From assembly GCA_026415575.1 (NCBI GenBank), contig JAOAGV010000019.1, positions 9,038-54,144 of the forward strand: DNA of 45,107 nucleotides, given 5' to 3'. The translations under genes and the position numbers were made by a program. Below are positions 1 through 10,208 of this stretch, in pieces. The notes beneath the pieces are model-generated. The model was not told the DNA's origin, ran no database searches, and saw only the letters and a program-made list of their open reading frames with translations. Numbering within the stretch: the stretch's first letter is position 1; each line of letters begins with the position of its first letter. Source of the DNA: Candidatus Sumerlaeia bacterium. GTDB lineage: Bacteria > Sumerlaeota > Sumerlaeia > JADFCW01.

Positions 1-2255
1 AAGAACGCCCCGCCCGTCCGCCGCGCCATTTCCCGCAGGATCGTTTCGTCATACTGTGCGCGCTGAAACTCGCGCTGGTCCGCCGACGCGAGCAGGGCCT
101 CGTCCAGACGTCCCACCGTCCGGCCCTCATCATCGAGGGCCGTCAACGTCAGCCGGTACATTCCCGATTCTTCGGGAACAAACCGGCACGCATACAATCC
201 CGGCTCGCGAATGGACTCTTCGACGGCGAGGGTGGTCTGGCGGCCCGACGGCGCGGTGGCCGCAACCGTGACGTTCAGGCTCTCGCGTTCGTCATAGACG
301 GCGTCGCGGACGATAAACTCCAAATCGGCCGGCTGGCCCGTCGTATAGGTCTCCTGTTTCGCGCGCAGGCGAATCGGCTCCGGACTGTCCTGCACAAGAC
401 TGCGAATGATTTGCCGCCACAACCGCTCGTGTGCCCGGTCGGCCTCGTCCGCTCCCAGCTGCCATTGCCAGGTGGAATCCGTGGCCAGCACCGCGCAGCG
501 GCCCTCGCCATAGCGCTGGATGGCAAACAGCGGACGCGCGTCCTTCTCCCCATCCTTGCTGACCGCGCGAACATGAACCGCCGCGCCGGGCCGCGTCAGC
601 GCAAACGGATTGATCCGGTAGAGCGCCCCAAGTTTCTCCCACAACCGCCGGTTTGTTTCCGGATCGGGATCGAGCGACCATGCGCCCGAAAGCAAGCCTT
701 CCACGCTCGGCTGGGCCTGATACGGACGGTCCGGCTCGAGGCCCGACGTTTTCCCCGTGCCGGCATCGCGCGGCAGCCGGACCGGCATCAGAGTCTCGAT
801 GATCGTGCCGGCAAATCCGCCTTCCGCAAACGAATGCCGTCCGCCCAGAAGCAGGAGCGAGCCGCCGCGCTTTCGCACATAGTCGCGCGTCAACTCCAGC
901 TGGGTCTGCGAAAAGAACTCCGCCTCCATCTCGCCCCAGATGACCAGTGGATAGGGAAACAGATCGGCGGCGTTCTGCGGGTAGCCTTTGACCAGTTCGT
1001 TGGGTTCCATTCCGAGGCGCAGGAAAAGCGCCTCATCGTAGCGCGGCATGTCCGGAGTTACCTCGGTACCCTCAAAAATCGGATTGGCCAAATTGGACCG
1101 GTTGCCGCGATACTTGAACGTCTTTTCAGGACCGGAGATTCGAATAAGGCTGCTCAGTTTGAGCTGCTTGTCGTCTTCGAGCGCGCGGCGGATGAACTTG
1201 TGTTCCCAATTGGGACGGCCGCCCAGATAGAGAATGCGCCACGTCTTTTCGCGGCTGTCCACCAGCACACGATGCGTGTTGTTCTGCGCAATGCGCTCGG
1301 CGGCGGTGGTCGGTTCGTTTTCACCCACCGACGCCAGCCGCGCCCGTATGTCCAGCGCCGTCCATTCTTTCGTCGGGCAGACAAATTCCAGCCGGCCTTC
1401 CAACTCCGCCGGGTCGCTTTCCACATTCAGGCGGCAGGAAGCGAGGACTGCCCCGCCCGCGCGCGCCTCGATCACCACTTCGTTGCCCGAAAGGCCCACG
1501 GCACGCAGCGGCGCCTTTACCGCCACCGACCGGTCGTCGGAATTGCTGCGCCGGACGGACGGCGGCTTCAATTCGAGGTCGCGCCAATGGGAGTCGGCAC
1601 CGACGCCGACTGTGAAAATCGGAACCTTGAGCCGCTCAAGGGCGGCCAAATCCGCGGGCCGGTCGCGCGTCTGATGCACACCGTCGGAGAAGAGCACGAC
1701 AGCGGCCACGTTCACATCCTCAAAATCGCGCAAGGCGGCCTCGGCTGCGCCGGTCAGGTCGCTCTCGTTCTGCTCGAAATGGAGAGCGTCCAGCGATGGA
1801 ATGCGTTCGAGCGACTCGCCAAAGCGGCAGAAGATCAGGCGGCATTTTTCGCGGAGCGCACTCTCGAAATCCGCGCGCGCCGACTGATAGGCCTCCCGCA
1901 GCCGCTGCCCCCGCGTTCGGCCGTCCCTGCCGGTCACCTGCATGCTTTTCGAGTCGTCGAACAGAACCAGCACGGCGCGGTCGGTGGGGCGCACGCGCTT
2001 TCCGACGAGGCAGGGGTCGAGCAACAGAAAAAGCGCAAGCGTTGCCGCACCGGCGCGCAAACCGATCAGCAACGCGCGCAGCGCATGGCTTGCCTTCGGC
2101 ATCCGCGTCCAGAAAAAGGCGGCCGCCGCCGCAGCCAGGCCCGCCAGAAGCAGCCAGCAGACCAGTTGCGGCCATGGAGCATTGAAGGCAAATTGCAGGC
2201 CTTCCAGCCCGCCCGCCGCTTCGCCCACAAACCATTTTGCCACCCGGTCAACCAT
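1..2255 (-). CDS. VWA / glutamine-amidotransferase-like membrane protein (3' end beyond window)
   Basis: My translation of the minus strand from the ATG at 2255 stays open to the window edge (about 751 codons), so the C-terminus is missing. Two membrane segments lie near residues 31-48 and 58-78. A von Willebrand factor A domain follows, with the MIDAS-type motif D99-D-S-K-S103 and, further on, a VVLFSDG strand. Around residues 430-530 there is a GATase1-like fold section containing GGSLLLLGG, as in the large exported VWA/GATase proteins found next to MoxR operons in Planctomycetes-like bacteria. The start lies 9 nt after the stop of the DUF4175-like gene, so it is the last visible member of the operon. 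No strong Shine-Dalgarno is seen, so translation may depend on coupling. A structural or regulatory role in the envelope is inference. The family is uncharacterised and the GATase part probably lacks amidotransferase chemistry. Confidence 0.8.
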   Translation of the reverse strand, partial: MVDRVAKWFVGEAAGGLEGLQFAFNAPWPQLVCWLLLAGLAAAAAAFFWTRMPKASHALRALLIGLRAGAATLALFLLLDPCLVGKRVRPTDRAVLVLFDDSKSMQVTGRDGRTRGQRLREAYQSARADFESALREKCRLIFCRFGESLERIPSLDALHFEQNESDLTGAAEAALRDFEDVNVAAVVLFSDGVHQTRDRPADLAALERLKVPIFTVGVGADSHWRDLELKPPSVRRSNSDDRSVAVKAPLRAVGLSGNEVVIEARAGGAVLASCRLNVESDPAELEGRLEFVCPTKEWTALDIRARLASVGENEPTTAAERIAQNNTHRVLVDSREKTWRILYLGGRPNWEHKFIRRALEDDKQLKLSSLIRISGPEKTFKYRGNRSNLANPIFEGTEVTPDMPRYDEALFLRLGMEPNELVKGYPQNAADLFPYPLVIWGEMEAEFFSQTQLELTRDYVRKRGGSLLLLGGRHSFAEGGFAGTIIETLMPVRLPRDAGTGKTSGLEPDRPYQAQPSVEGLLSGAWSLDPDPETNRRLWEKLGALYRINPFALTRPGAAVHVRAVSKDGEKDARPLFAIQRYGEGRCAVLATDSTWQWQLGADEADRAHERLWRQIIRSLVQDSPEPIRLRAKQETYTTGQPADLEFIVRDAVYDERESLNVTVAATAPSGRQTTLAVEESIREPGLYACRFVPEESGMYRLTLTALDDEGRTVGRLDEALLASADQREFQRAQYDETILREMARRTGGAF

Positions 2256-2264
2256 CAGGGGTTT

Positions 2265-5200
2265 CTACTTGTTCTCCGATTCCGAGAGCGCCTCGTAGTA
2301 GCCGGCGACGCGCTTGCGGTATTTGTCCGGCACTGCGTCCTCGTTGGTCAGAATCAATTTCTCAGCGTCCTCGCTCTTGCGAATCTGACGCTCCAGTTCC
2401 TCCGCCGCCAGTGCCAGAGGAATGCCCACGGTTTCCTTGAGCAAATCAAAGCGCGGGATGCCGTCGCTGGTCGAGGTTCGCCCGCGATAGTGGCCGCGCA
2501 GTCCGAGCAGGGCTTCGCGCGCGCGCTCCAGTTGCCGCCGGACGTTGTTATCGTCGGGCAGCAACGCCTCGGCCGTGCGGATTCGCTCGGTCCAATCCAA
2601 ATAGCCGCGTTCGAGAAACTCGCGCATCTGCTCGGCGGTTCTCGGCGCCAGCCAGTCGTCACCCCAGCCGCCGCGTAGGGCATCGGCCTGTGCGCCTGTG
2701 GCACGGCGGTCGCCGCCGGCGCGCGCCTTGTCGCCTCCCTGCTGCGCTTTCTCCCCTGCCCGCGCACCTTGCTTGGACGCTTCTGCGCGCTGGCCGTCTG
2801 CACGCGCTGTCTGATTGTCCTGCGGCCGTTCGCCGGGCCGTTCGCCGGCCTGATCCTGTCTCTGGCCGCCTTGGCGGTTTGCACCCTGCTCCTGCGGCTG
2901 GCCGGCCATGCGGCCGCGTGCCTGCGCCGTCTCGGACGTCGCCTCGCCGCCGGTGCCTGTGCGTTCGCCCTTCGACGGACGGGCCGCCCCCGCCTGCGCG
3001 GTCTGGCGCTGCTGGCGCTCGGCTTCGCGAAGCCGTCGCAACTCATCCAGAGCTCTTCGCATGCCTTCAAGATCATCGCGAACAACGCCTTCGGCCACTG
3101 CCGCGAGGTTCTTCTCCGCCTCGGCCAGTTTTTCTTGGATGCGCTTCTCCAGCTCGAGCGCCGGGTTCCAAATCCCGAAATCCACCAGCTGCCGCGACTC
3201 GTCCATCTTCTCCGGTATCTCCTCGCGGCTGGTCTGGCGGAGCCAGTCGCCCAAACGGCGCGACATCAGTTCTTGGCTTGCGGCCGAACGCTTGGCCAGT
3301 TCCGCAGCCTCTTGCAGCATTTGCCGGAATTCCTGTGCCAGCGCGTCCTTCTCGGCCACGGTCTGCGCGCGTTGCCGGTCGAGGTCTTCGCTGCGGCGAA
3401 GCGAACCCGGCGCTTCGGCCTGCCGGCGCATCTGCTCAATCGCCCGGCCGGCTTCCTGTTCGCGCCGGCCGATGTCTTGCATGCGGCGCTGGAGTTCGGC
3501 CATCTGCTCGGCGGCTGCATCGCGCGAGAGGCGTTCGAGCGCCTCACCGGCTTCGTCCAGCGCCCGCGCGGCCCGTGCACCCGCCGCCCGCGCCTGCTGA
3601 AATTGATTGCGCTCCATGTTTTCAAGGCTGCGCGTCATTTGCTGCCGGGCCTGATCGAGGGCGCGGCTGGTTTCGCGCGCCTGCCGGGTGTCCATTCGTC
3701 CCGACGCGGCGTTGCGCTCGGCCTGATCGAGTTGCTGGAGGGCGCGGCGTTCTTCCTCGCGCAGTCGTTCGAGCTGGCGGGCAAGTTCCTCGCGCCGCGG
3801 GGCGTTGTCCTTCTCCAGTTCCGAGACCAGTTTGTTCATTTCCTCGTTGATCATACGCTGGCGTCGCGCAAGGTCGCGCAACTCGTTGCGCGCCGCCTCG
3901 ACCGCTTCGCGCTGTTCGCGCACTTGCCGCTCCTGCTCATAGAAATTGCGGTTCCGCCGCAATTCCAGTTCCTGAATCTCCCGGCGGTCGCCCTGATTGG
4001 GCTGGCCCGACATGTTCCGCGCCATCTGCACCTGCGACCGTTCGGGCCGCGCCCGCAGCAACAGCCGGTGGGCGTTCTGCATGTTGCGAATGGCCTCGCT
4101 CAGCGGCATCGAAGGGTCCTTCCATTCGGCCTTGTCCAACGCCGTGAGCGCTTTCTCGATGGCCTCCAGCGCCTGCGGCAGAAGCGAGGCGTCGGGCGCG
4201 CCTTCAAGGCCACGCTCGGTCAACTGCTGCTGCACCTGCCGCTGCGCCTCTTTGATTTTGGTCAGGCGGTCGTCAAATTCCTGTTGCTTGAGGTTTTTGG
4301 CCTCTCGCCGTAAGTTCCACGTCGCAATCAACACTTCCTTTTGGTTGGCCGCCGCTGCTCCGGCGCCCTGCTGCCGTTGCTGCTGCTGTTGCTGGCGGTC
4401 TTGTGCCGAGGCGTCCGAGACGGCTTCCTCGAATTCCCTGCGGAACGCCCGGATTTGCAGAAAATAGGGATCGCCCAGCGTCTCGAACGCCGCACGCCCG
4501 GGTTTGCCGTCATCGGCCCATACGGCCCACGTGATGAGATCGCCGACGGCAAGTTTCATCTGCTCGAGCATGAGAAGATGGCGTCCTGCGGCCGTCCTCG
4601 TGGTCTCCGCCGCCGCGCCCAGCGGCAGCCGTACCGGCTCGCGGCCGGCCACTTCTATCTGAAGCCCATAGGCGCTCAGACCGAAGTCGTCGTTGACCGT
4701 GAACTCGAACGGGATTTCATCTATCGAAGTCACGTCGAGGTCGTCGCGCGGAAATGCGATCTTGATCTCCGGCGGATTGTCGGGCAGAGCCGTGATGCGA
4801 TACTCGGGTACATACTCATTGGCCGCGCCCTCGGGGTCGAGAAGTTGAACCCGATACACGTCGTTGCGGACGACCTGCAACTTTCCCTCCCACAGATTCG
4901 GCTGCGTTTCGCGCAGTGCCACGCGCACGTTGTCCTGCAGGGCCAGTTCGGCCTGCTTCAACGGCTTGTTCACGTGCACCGCAACGTTCACCTCGGTGCC
5001 CGCGACCGCCGTAATGTCGCCGCCGTGGGGCGTGTGTTTCGGCGGCATCCGCAGATATTCCGGATAGCGGTAGCCCAGATCAATGGCCAGCACTTCGGGC
5101 GGCGTCCAAACGGTGATGCGGTAAAGTCGCGATGCCGTCGAATGGAATTGCACCTGATATTCGACGCTGGCCTGCAGATCGGCGAACTGATGGAAATGCA

Positions 5201-5942
5201 CCCGCGACGTCGCTCCCTGCTCCATCGCGGCCGTCTCCCACGAACCATCGCCTGAACGCCACCGGATCGTTACCACCTCCGGTGTTGCGTCGGAAAGCAC
5301 GCGAACCACGGCGCTTTCGCCCCGCCGAACCCGCGCGTCTCCCGGCTCGACTGTGAACTCAACCCGTTTGTGCGCCGACGGTACGATCGCCCGAAACAGC
5401 GGTAGGTCGGGCACCCACAAACTGCGGTAAAGCCCCACGCACCCGAACACGCCAAGCCACGCCAGCACTCCCAGCACGCCCCACCGCACCGCCCGCCGGA
5501 CATCCAGCAACTCGCGGAACGGAATCTGCTCGGCCGAACGCCACGAGTCTTCGATCAGCCGCGCGACCAACCATGCCGACTGCGCGTCCGTCCCCGATTC
5601 GCTGCACTCGATCGCCGTGATGATGCGCTGCTCCAACTCCGGATGCCGTTCGTCAATCAGCAGTGCCGCCTGTTGCAAACTGATCGGACACCGCAGCGGC
5701 CGGACCACCAAGAGCCATGCCGCTGCAATTTCGGCCGCACCAAACACCGCCAGCGCAATATAGCGCATGGCGCCTTGCGGCGCAACGGTTGCCAAGATAA
5801 ACGTAAAAACGGCTACCAGCGTCAGGCTGGCGAGGCCGAATCGAAAGCTGCACTGAAGCAGCCGGCGGCGCCGACACCGCCGCGCCACCTCGCCGACCGC
5901 CTGCCGCAGCAGCCGCTCCTGCCATTCCATCCGCCCGGTCAT
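2265..5942 (-). CDS. DUF4175-like large membrane protein with Gln/Arg-rich coiled coil
   Basis: Predicted 1225 aa. The start is the ATG at 5942, preceded by AAGGAGG eight bases upstream; an in-frame extension to 6029 would overlap the upstream gene and lacks such a site. Two hydrophobic segments occur at about residues 26-70 (FGLASLTLVAVF, then AEIAAAWLLVV) and another near 155-170. A long extracytoplasmic beta-rich region follows. From about residue 500 to 1080 the protein is a highly charged Q/R/E-rich heptad region, typical coiled coil, with a low-complexity G/Q/R/A stretch before a helical C-terminus. This arrangement resembles DUF4175 family proteins found beside MoxR/DUF58/VWA genes. 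It begins 22 nt after the BatA-like gene and ends 9 nt before the VWA/GATase gene. Its function is unknown; a scaffold role for the membrane VWA complex is inference. Confidence 0.8.
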   Translation of the reverse strand: MTGRMEWQERLLRQAVGEVARRCRRRRLLQCSFRFGLASLTLVAVFTFILATVAPQGAMRYIALAVFGAAEIAAAWLLVVRPLRCPISLQQAALLIDERHPELEQRIITAIECSESGTDAQSAWLVARLIEDSWRSAEQIPFRELLDVRRAVRWGVLGVLAWLGVFGCVGLYRSLWVPDLPLFRAIVPSAHKRVEFTVEPGDARVRRGESAVVRVLSDATPEVVTIRWRSGDGSWETAAMEQGATSRVHFHQFADLQASVEYQVQFHSTASRLYRITVWTPPEVLAIDLGYRYPEYLRMPPKHTPHGGDITAVAGTEVNVAVHVNKPLKQAELALQDNVRVALRETQPNLWEGKLQVVRNDVYRVQLLDPEGAANEYVPEYRITALPDNPPEIKIAFPRDDLDVTSIDEIPFEFTVNDDFGLSAYGLQIEVAGREPVRLPLGAAAETTRTAAGRHLLMLEQMKLAVGDLITWAVWADDGKPGRAAFETLGDPYFLQIRAFRREFEEAVSDASAQDRQQQQQQRQQGAGAAAANQKEVLIATWNLRREAKNLKQQEFDDRLTKIKEAQRQVQQQLTERGLEGAPDASLLPQALEAIEKALTALDKAEWKDPSMPLSEAIRNMQNAHRLLLRARPERSQVQMARNMSGQPNQGDRREIQELELRRNRNFYEQERQVREQREAVEAARNELRDLARRQRMINEEMNKLVSELEKDNAPRREELARQLERLREEERRALQQLDQAERNAASGRMDTRQARETSRALDQARQQMTRSLENMERNQFQQARAAGARAARALDEAGEALERLSRDAAAEQMAELQRRMQDIGRREQEAGRAIEQMRRQAEAPGSLRRSEDLDRQRAQTVAEKDALAQEFRQMLQEAAELAKRSAASQELMSRRLGDWLRQTSREEIPEKMDESRQLVDFGIWNPALELEKRIQEKLAEAEKNLAAVAEGVVRDDLEGMRRALDELRRLREAERQQRQTAQAGAARPSKGERTGTGGEATSETAQARGRMAGQPQEQGANRQGGQRQDQAGERPGERPQDNQTARADGQRAEASKQGARAGEKAQQGGDKARAGGDRRATGAQADALRGGWGDDWLAPRTAEQMREFLERGYLDWTERIRTAEALLPDDNNVRRQLERAREALLGLRGHYRGRTSTSDGIPRFDLLKETVGIPLALAAEELERQIRKSEDAEKLILTNEDAVPDKYRKRVAGYYEALSESENK

Positions 5943-5964
5943 GGTCGTATTCCTCCTTGCTGCC

Positions 5965-8151
5965 TTACCGTTCCTCACCCGTAGCGGGACGACTATTCTC
6001 CCCGCGCCGCACCCACACCGCCGCGGCATTCAGACTTTCCCATATTAACAACATCATCAGCGCCCCCAGCAGCCAGCGCCAATACTCGCGCTCGATGCGA
6101 TAGCCGCCGACAACTGCCCTGTGTTCCCACTCCGCCGGAGATGTCTCGCGAGGCTCGACCCGCGGCGCGCACAACTTCAACTGCAATTCCTCCGGACTGA
6201 CCCGCTCCGGGTTGGATTCTGACGGAGCCACATTGACCGCCTCGACCCGCTCTCCGCCGGCCGCGACGTTGCTTCGCCAGCGAACAAATCCGGCCCGCGC
6301 CGGCCGCACCTCGCTATTCTCCGCCAACGCCACCGCCGCCGTTTCTCCCGGCAACACCACCGCTGCCGGACGTTGCCCGGCCGTCGTTTCCGCGGGCGGC
6401 TCAAGCCGCTCGCCCACCGTCCATGCACGCGACTCGCCGGCTCCGCCCGCAAGCAAGCCCAGCGTTTCGTAAAGAACCGGAATGAATTTCACCGAACGCG
6501 GGAAATTCGACCATTCGAGATCGAGTCCGAATGCCCACAGAATCGCCCTTCCTGCCCCGGCATACGTTTCGATTATGGCCGGCCACTCGCGGCCATTGCT
6601 GTCGGGCTCGAACCGGGCCAGCACGCGCGGCCCGTTTTCCTCTGCCGGCGCCGCAGATTCGTTCACAAGCGCCAGACGATGGGCGTTGTAAAAACGCACC
6701 GCCGAAAAGTCGTTGAACTCGGGACTGCGCAACGGATGGAAGACCGGATGATCGAAGTCTATCCAGCCGAGCAGCATAAACTGCGATTCATTTTTCCCGC
6801 TGCGAAACGTTCCCTCCGCCCGCACCCCGAGGCGCTCGAGCAACACTTTGTTTGCAGCGTCCAATGAACCGCTGGCATCCACGCTCAGAAGGGCCCGGCC
6901 GCCACTTTCGATGTAGCCTAAGACTGCCGTGCAAGCCTCAGGCGACAGTTTGTCGAAGTTCTCAACAATCAAAATCGAAGGGCGCACGGCCGAATCCGCC
7001 AGACCGGCCTGCGCCTGTTCCGGCGATCGCACTTCGAGCCGCCATGGCAGGTCGCCATCCGTCGGGAGCGCGCTGCGCAAAAACCGGACCGCCGTTCTCT
7101 CCGGCCCGCCTTCCGCACCGCTCAAAAGCCACACCCGTTGGCGGCTTGGCGCCTGCCAGACGAAATACCGCTGCTTGCCCGCCCCCGGCTGTTCGTCCTC
7201 GATCTCCAGCCATCCTTCCAGACTTGACGCCGGCGGGACGGGCACACGAAAAGCCACCTGCCGCGCTGCACCCGGTGCAAGCGTGACCGAACTGCGCGCA
7301 ATCTCCCGTCCGCCGACCACTATTTTTACGTTGCGCACCGCTTCCCCGCTCTTCGACCAGTTTCGCACTTTCCCCAGCACGCGCACTTCGTCGGCACCGC
7401 CGGCGCGAACGCTGACATCCTCGATGGCGCAGCCGGCCTGTTCGGGGCCGCCCACGTCCACGCAGCGCAGTTCGACACGCGCCGGCAGTTTCCAGCCGCC
7501 GGTTTTTTCGGGCAACCCCGCACGCTGAAAGTCGGAAATCAAATGAATCACCTGACGGGCGGCCGGCGCGCCCGACTGCCCTTCAGCCGACTGAAGCATC
7601 GCCAGCGCCGCCTGCAACGCCGGCACATAGGCTGTGGACTCTTCGGTCAGCTGCGCCGCCGCGACCGCCCGCCGCGCCGATGCCGCCGAGCCGGCCTCCG
7701 GATTCCCGGCGTCGGCCAATGGAGCAAGCATCCTTGGCGTCCGCGAAAAAACGATTACGCCCGCGCGGTCGGCCGCGTCCAACGAATCGGCAATCGCCCG
7801 CGCCCTCGTTCGCGCCGTTTCGAACCGCCTGCCCATGCTGGCGGACGTATCGAGCAGAATGACATGCCATGCCGCACCTTCCGCCGGCACCGCAGCGGCC
7901 GCCGGCTTTCGCAGGTATGGCCGCGCAAACGCCAGCGCCAGAAGCGCCAGCAGCCCCATCCGCAGAAGCATCAGCAGAATGTGCTGAAGCCGCCGGCGCT
8001 CGATCACTTCCCGCCGCGTCTGCGGGATGAACATCAGGCTGCTGAAACGCACCGGCTCGCGTTCGGGCCGCCGGATTTGATGGATCCACCACGGCGCCAC
8101 CAGCAGGGCCAGACCGGCAAGAAACACAGGGGCGAGAAAAGCCGCAGCCAT
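5965..8151 (-). CDS. BatA-like membrane protein with VWA domain
   Basis: Predicted 728 aa. The N-terminus is a typical BatA domain: a first membrane segment at about residues 4-21, a basic linker, and a second at about 57-77. A VWA domain starts at residue 97 with the MIDAS signature D101-T-S-A-S105, and later shows VIHLISDFQ. The middle region is beta-rich, with a GATase-like stretch around residue 390. A last membrane helix (WLLGALMMLLIWESL) lies near residues 688-705. The start ATG overlaps the stop of the DUF58 gene by one base (TGATG), so the two are translationally coupled. In the MoxR-DUF58-Bat family such proteins are linked to envelope stress or to metal-dependent protein maturation; the exact role here is not known. 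Confidence 0.87.
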   Translation of the reverse strand: MAAAFLAPVFLAGLALLVAPWWIHQIRRPEREPVRFSSLMFIPQTRREVIERRRLQHILLMLLRMGLLALLALAFARPYLRKPAAAAVPAEGAAWHVILLDTSASMGRRFETARTRARAIADSLDAADRAGVIVFSRTPRMLAPLADAGNPEAGSAASARRAVAAAQLTEESTAYVPALQAALAMLQSAEGQSGAPAARQVIHLISDFQRAGLPEKTGGWKLPARVELRCVDVGGPEQAGCAIEDVSVRAGGADEVRVLGKVRNWSKSGEAVRNVKIVVGGREIARSSVTLAPGAARQVAFRVPVPPASSLEGWLEIEDEQPGAGKQRYFVWQAPSRQRVWLLSGAEGGPERTAVRFLRSALPTDGDLPWRLEVRSPEQAQAGLADSAVRPSILIVENFDKLSPEACTAVLGYIESGGRALLSVDASGSLDAANKVLLERLGVRAEGTFRSGKNESQFMLLGWIDFDHPVFHPLRSPEFNDFSAVRFYNAHRLALVNESAAPAEENGPRVLARFEPDSNGREWPAIIETYAGAGRAILWAFGLDLEWSNFPRSVKFIPVLYETLGLLAGGAGESRAWTVGERLEPPAETTAGQRPAAVVLPGETAAVALAENSEVRPARAGFVRWRSNVAAGGERVEAVNVAPSESNPERVSPEELQLKLCAPRVEPRETSPAEWEHRAVVGGYRIEREYWRWLLGALMMLLIWESLNAAAVWVRRGENSRPATGEER

Positions 8152-9095
8152 CAGCGTCGGCCTCCCGTTGCGGCGGCGGGCCGTCGCCGCAAACTCGAAG
8201 TCAGCAGCGAGTGGTTGCGCCGGTGGAGGAAAAAGTGCAGCGCGCGGTCCAGCGGTTCGGAGGTTGCAAACTCCTCGAGGTCAATTTCGGCCGAAACACA
8301 CTCGCGGCGAATGCGGTCGAAATGGGCCCGCCGGTTCTCCAGATACTCCTCGCGCACTTGTGCCGGCACCGTGAACCGCTCGCTTCCGCTCTCGGCATCC
8401 ACAAACGTCGCCGTCTTCTCGAACGGAAACGTCTGCTCGGCCGGATCGGCCACCTGCAACACCATGACGTCGTGCCGCCGTGCGCGCAGCGATTTCAAAT
8501 GGTCTATCATCTGGTCGGCCGGATGAAGCAGGTCGGACACCAAGGCCACCAAGCCGCGCGGCTGGAGGAATTCGCCCAATTGCCGCAGCGCACCGGCCGT
8601 GTCGGTCGGGCCGGCCGGCTGCAGTGTCTCCAACTCGACAAAGAGCCGCTGCAGATGGCGCGCGTCACTCCGCGGCGGCAGATAGCACAATACCTCGCGG
8701 TGATAAGCCAGAAAGCCGACGGCGTCGCGCTGGCGGTGCAGGATCATTGCCAGACACGCCGTCAGCATTCGCGCGTAATGAAACTTGGTCACGCCGCCCG
8801 AGGCATAGTCCATCGAGGCGCTGCAATCCAGCAGCAGCGTGCAGCGCATGTTGGTCTCTTCCTGATACTGCTTGACGTAGAGGCGGTCGGCACGCGCGTA
8901 AAGTTTCCAATCAATTCGGCGCGAATCGCCGTCCTGCGTGTAGGGGCGGTATTGCGCAAACTCGATCGAAGCGCCCGAATGGGGACTGCGATGAATGCCC
9001 GCCAGAAAACCGTCCACCACCGTCCGCGCCAGCAGGGCAAGGTCGGCGATGCGGGCCAACTCCGCCGGGTCTATGAAATGCAGATAAGACGCCAT
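8151..9095 (-). CDS. DUF58 domain-containing protein
   Basis: Predicted 314 aa from the ATG at 9095; a TTG three codons upstream (9104) is an alternative. The DUF58 hallmark GDSRRIDWKLYARAD lies at residues 56-70, followed by a VWA-like strand with D90-C-S-A-S94, a MIDAS-type metal site. No membrane segment is seen, so it is probably cytoplasmic. It sits 37 nt downstream of the MoxR gene and shares its last base with the start of the BatA-like gene. MoxR AAA+ ATPases and DUF58 proteins are constant genetic partners, and MoxR is thought to act as a chaperone for VWA proteins. The identification is firm, the substrate is not. Confidence 0.92.
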   Translation of the reverse strand: MASYLHFIDPAELARIADLALLARTVVDGFLAGIHRSPHSGASIEFAQYRPYTQDGDSRRIDWKLYARADRLYVKQYQEETNMRCTLLLDCSASMDYASGGVTKFHYARMLTACLAMILHRQRDAVGFLAYHREVLCYLPPRSDARHLQRLFVELETLQPAGPTDTAGALRQLGEFLQPRGLVALVSDLLHPADQMIDHLKSLRARRHDVMVLQVADPAEQTFPFEKTATFVDAESGSERFTVPAQVREEYLENRRAHFDRIRRECVSAEIDLEEFATSEPLDRALHFFLHRRNHSLLTSSLRRRPAAATGGRR

Positions 9096-9132
9096 GAAGG
9101 GCAACCCGCTTTTCCAAAATACTCTTTCATCG

Positions 9133-10161
9133 TTACGCCAGACCGGATTTCGGCTCTGGAATCGTCTCCAGCAACCGGCGGATGATGTCTTCGACGCCGA
9201 TGCCGTCGGCCTCGGCGCGAAAGTTGGTCAGGATGCGATGCCGCAGCGCCGGATGCGCCACCGCCCGGATGTCCGCACAGCTGACGTGAAACCGCCCTTT
9301 CAGGAGCGCGCGCGCCTTTGCCCCCAACAACAGACTCTGCGTGCCGCGCGTGCCTGCACCCCACGACACCCATTTGGCGACAAAGTCGGGCGCCGCGCCG
9401 TTGTTCGGCCGGCTCGCTTGCGTCAGCCGCACGGCATAGCGCGCCACGGGTTCGGCCACGGGCACCTGTCGGATCAGCCGCGCGAAGTCCAGCATGTCCT
9501 GTCCGGTGAATACGCTCTCCAACTCGGCCAGTTCGCCCGACGTGGTCCGGCTCGCCACTTCCAACTCCTCATTTTCGTTCAGATAGTCTATCAGGATGTT
9601 AAACATGAAGCGGTCGAGCTGCGCTTCGGGCAAGGGATACGTGCCTTCGAGCTCGATGGGATTCTGCGTGGCCAAAACATAGAAGGGGCGGTCGAGCGCG
9701 CGCATTTGTCCGGCCACCGTAACCTGTTTTTCTTCCATCGCTTCGAGCAGGGCCGACTGCGTTTTCGGCGGCGTGCGGTTGATCTCATCGGCCAGAAGAC
9801 CGTTGGTAAAAATCGGTCCGGGAACGAACTTGAACTCCCGGCGCCCGCTGCCGCGGTCTTCTTCGAGGATTTCCGAGCCGACAATGTCGGACGGCATCAG
9901 GTCGGGTGTGAATTGGATTCGCTTGAACCGCAGGTCCAGAATGCGGGCGATCGAGCGGATGAGAAGCGTCTTGGCCAGTCCCGGCGCGCCGGTGATCAGC
10001 GCGTGGCTGCCCGTGAACAGAACAATCATCAGCTCCTCGATGACGGCGTCTTGGCCGACAATGACACGGCGCAGCTGTTCAAGCATCCGGTCGCGGCCGG
10101 ACTGCAGCTTTGTGTAGGCCTGTTCCTGAAATTGCGGACTTGCGGTTCGCACGGCTTCCAT
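9133..10161 (-). CDS. moxR: MoxR family AAA+ ATPase
   Basis: Predicted 342 aa, the normal MoxR length. Walker A is GAPGLAKT at residues 58-65 and Walker B is LLADEI at 122-127, with the MoxR-typical TPPKTQSALLEAMEE immediately after. The ATG at 10161 follows AAAGGG at a suitable distance. It lies 175 nt downstream of the peptidase/DUF4159 gene and just ahead of DUF58. MoxR ATPases use ATP hydrolysis to remodel or insert metal into partner proteins that contain VWA domains; three VWA-type partners are encoded directly downstream here. Assignment to the family is secure, while the client protein is inferred from neighbourhood only. Confidence 0.96.
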   Translation of the reverse strand: MEAVRTASPQFQEQAYTKLQSGRDRMLEQLRRVIVGQDAVIEELMIVLFTGSHALITGAPGLAKTLLIRSIARILDLRFKRIQFTPDLMPSDIVGSEILEEDRGSGRREFKFVPGPIFTNGLLADEINRTPPKTQSALLEAMEEKQVTVAGQMRALDRPFYVLATQNPIELEGTYPLPEAQLDRFMFNILIDYLNENEELEVASRTTSGELAELESVFTGQDMLDFARLIRQVPVAEPVARYAVRLTQASRPNNGAAPDFVAKWVSWGAGTRGTQSLLLGAKARALLKGRFHVSCADIRAVAHPALRHRILTNFRAEADGIGVEDIIRRLLETIPEPKSGLA

Positions 10162-10208
10162 ATTCGCCCTTTCTGCCTGTGGCGCGGGTTGATATCGAAA
10201 AAATGTGA

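Noticed and set aside
411-2678. A 755-codon open frame on the plus strand
   Set aside because: It lies opposite two real minus-strand genes, its product is rich in Arg/Gln/His shadow composition and matches no family; the minus frame there shows VWA and membrane motifs.
2769-4313. Long plus-strand frame opposite the Q/R-rich coiled coil
   Set aside because: Leu/Ala/Arg-rich antisense of GC-rich coiled-coil codons; no start signal or recognisable domain.
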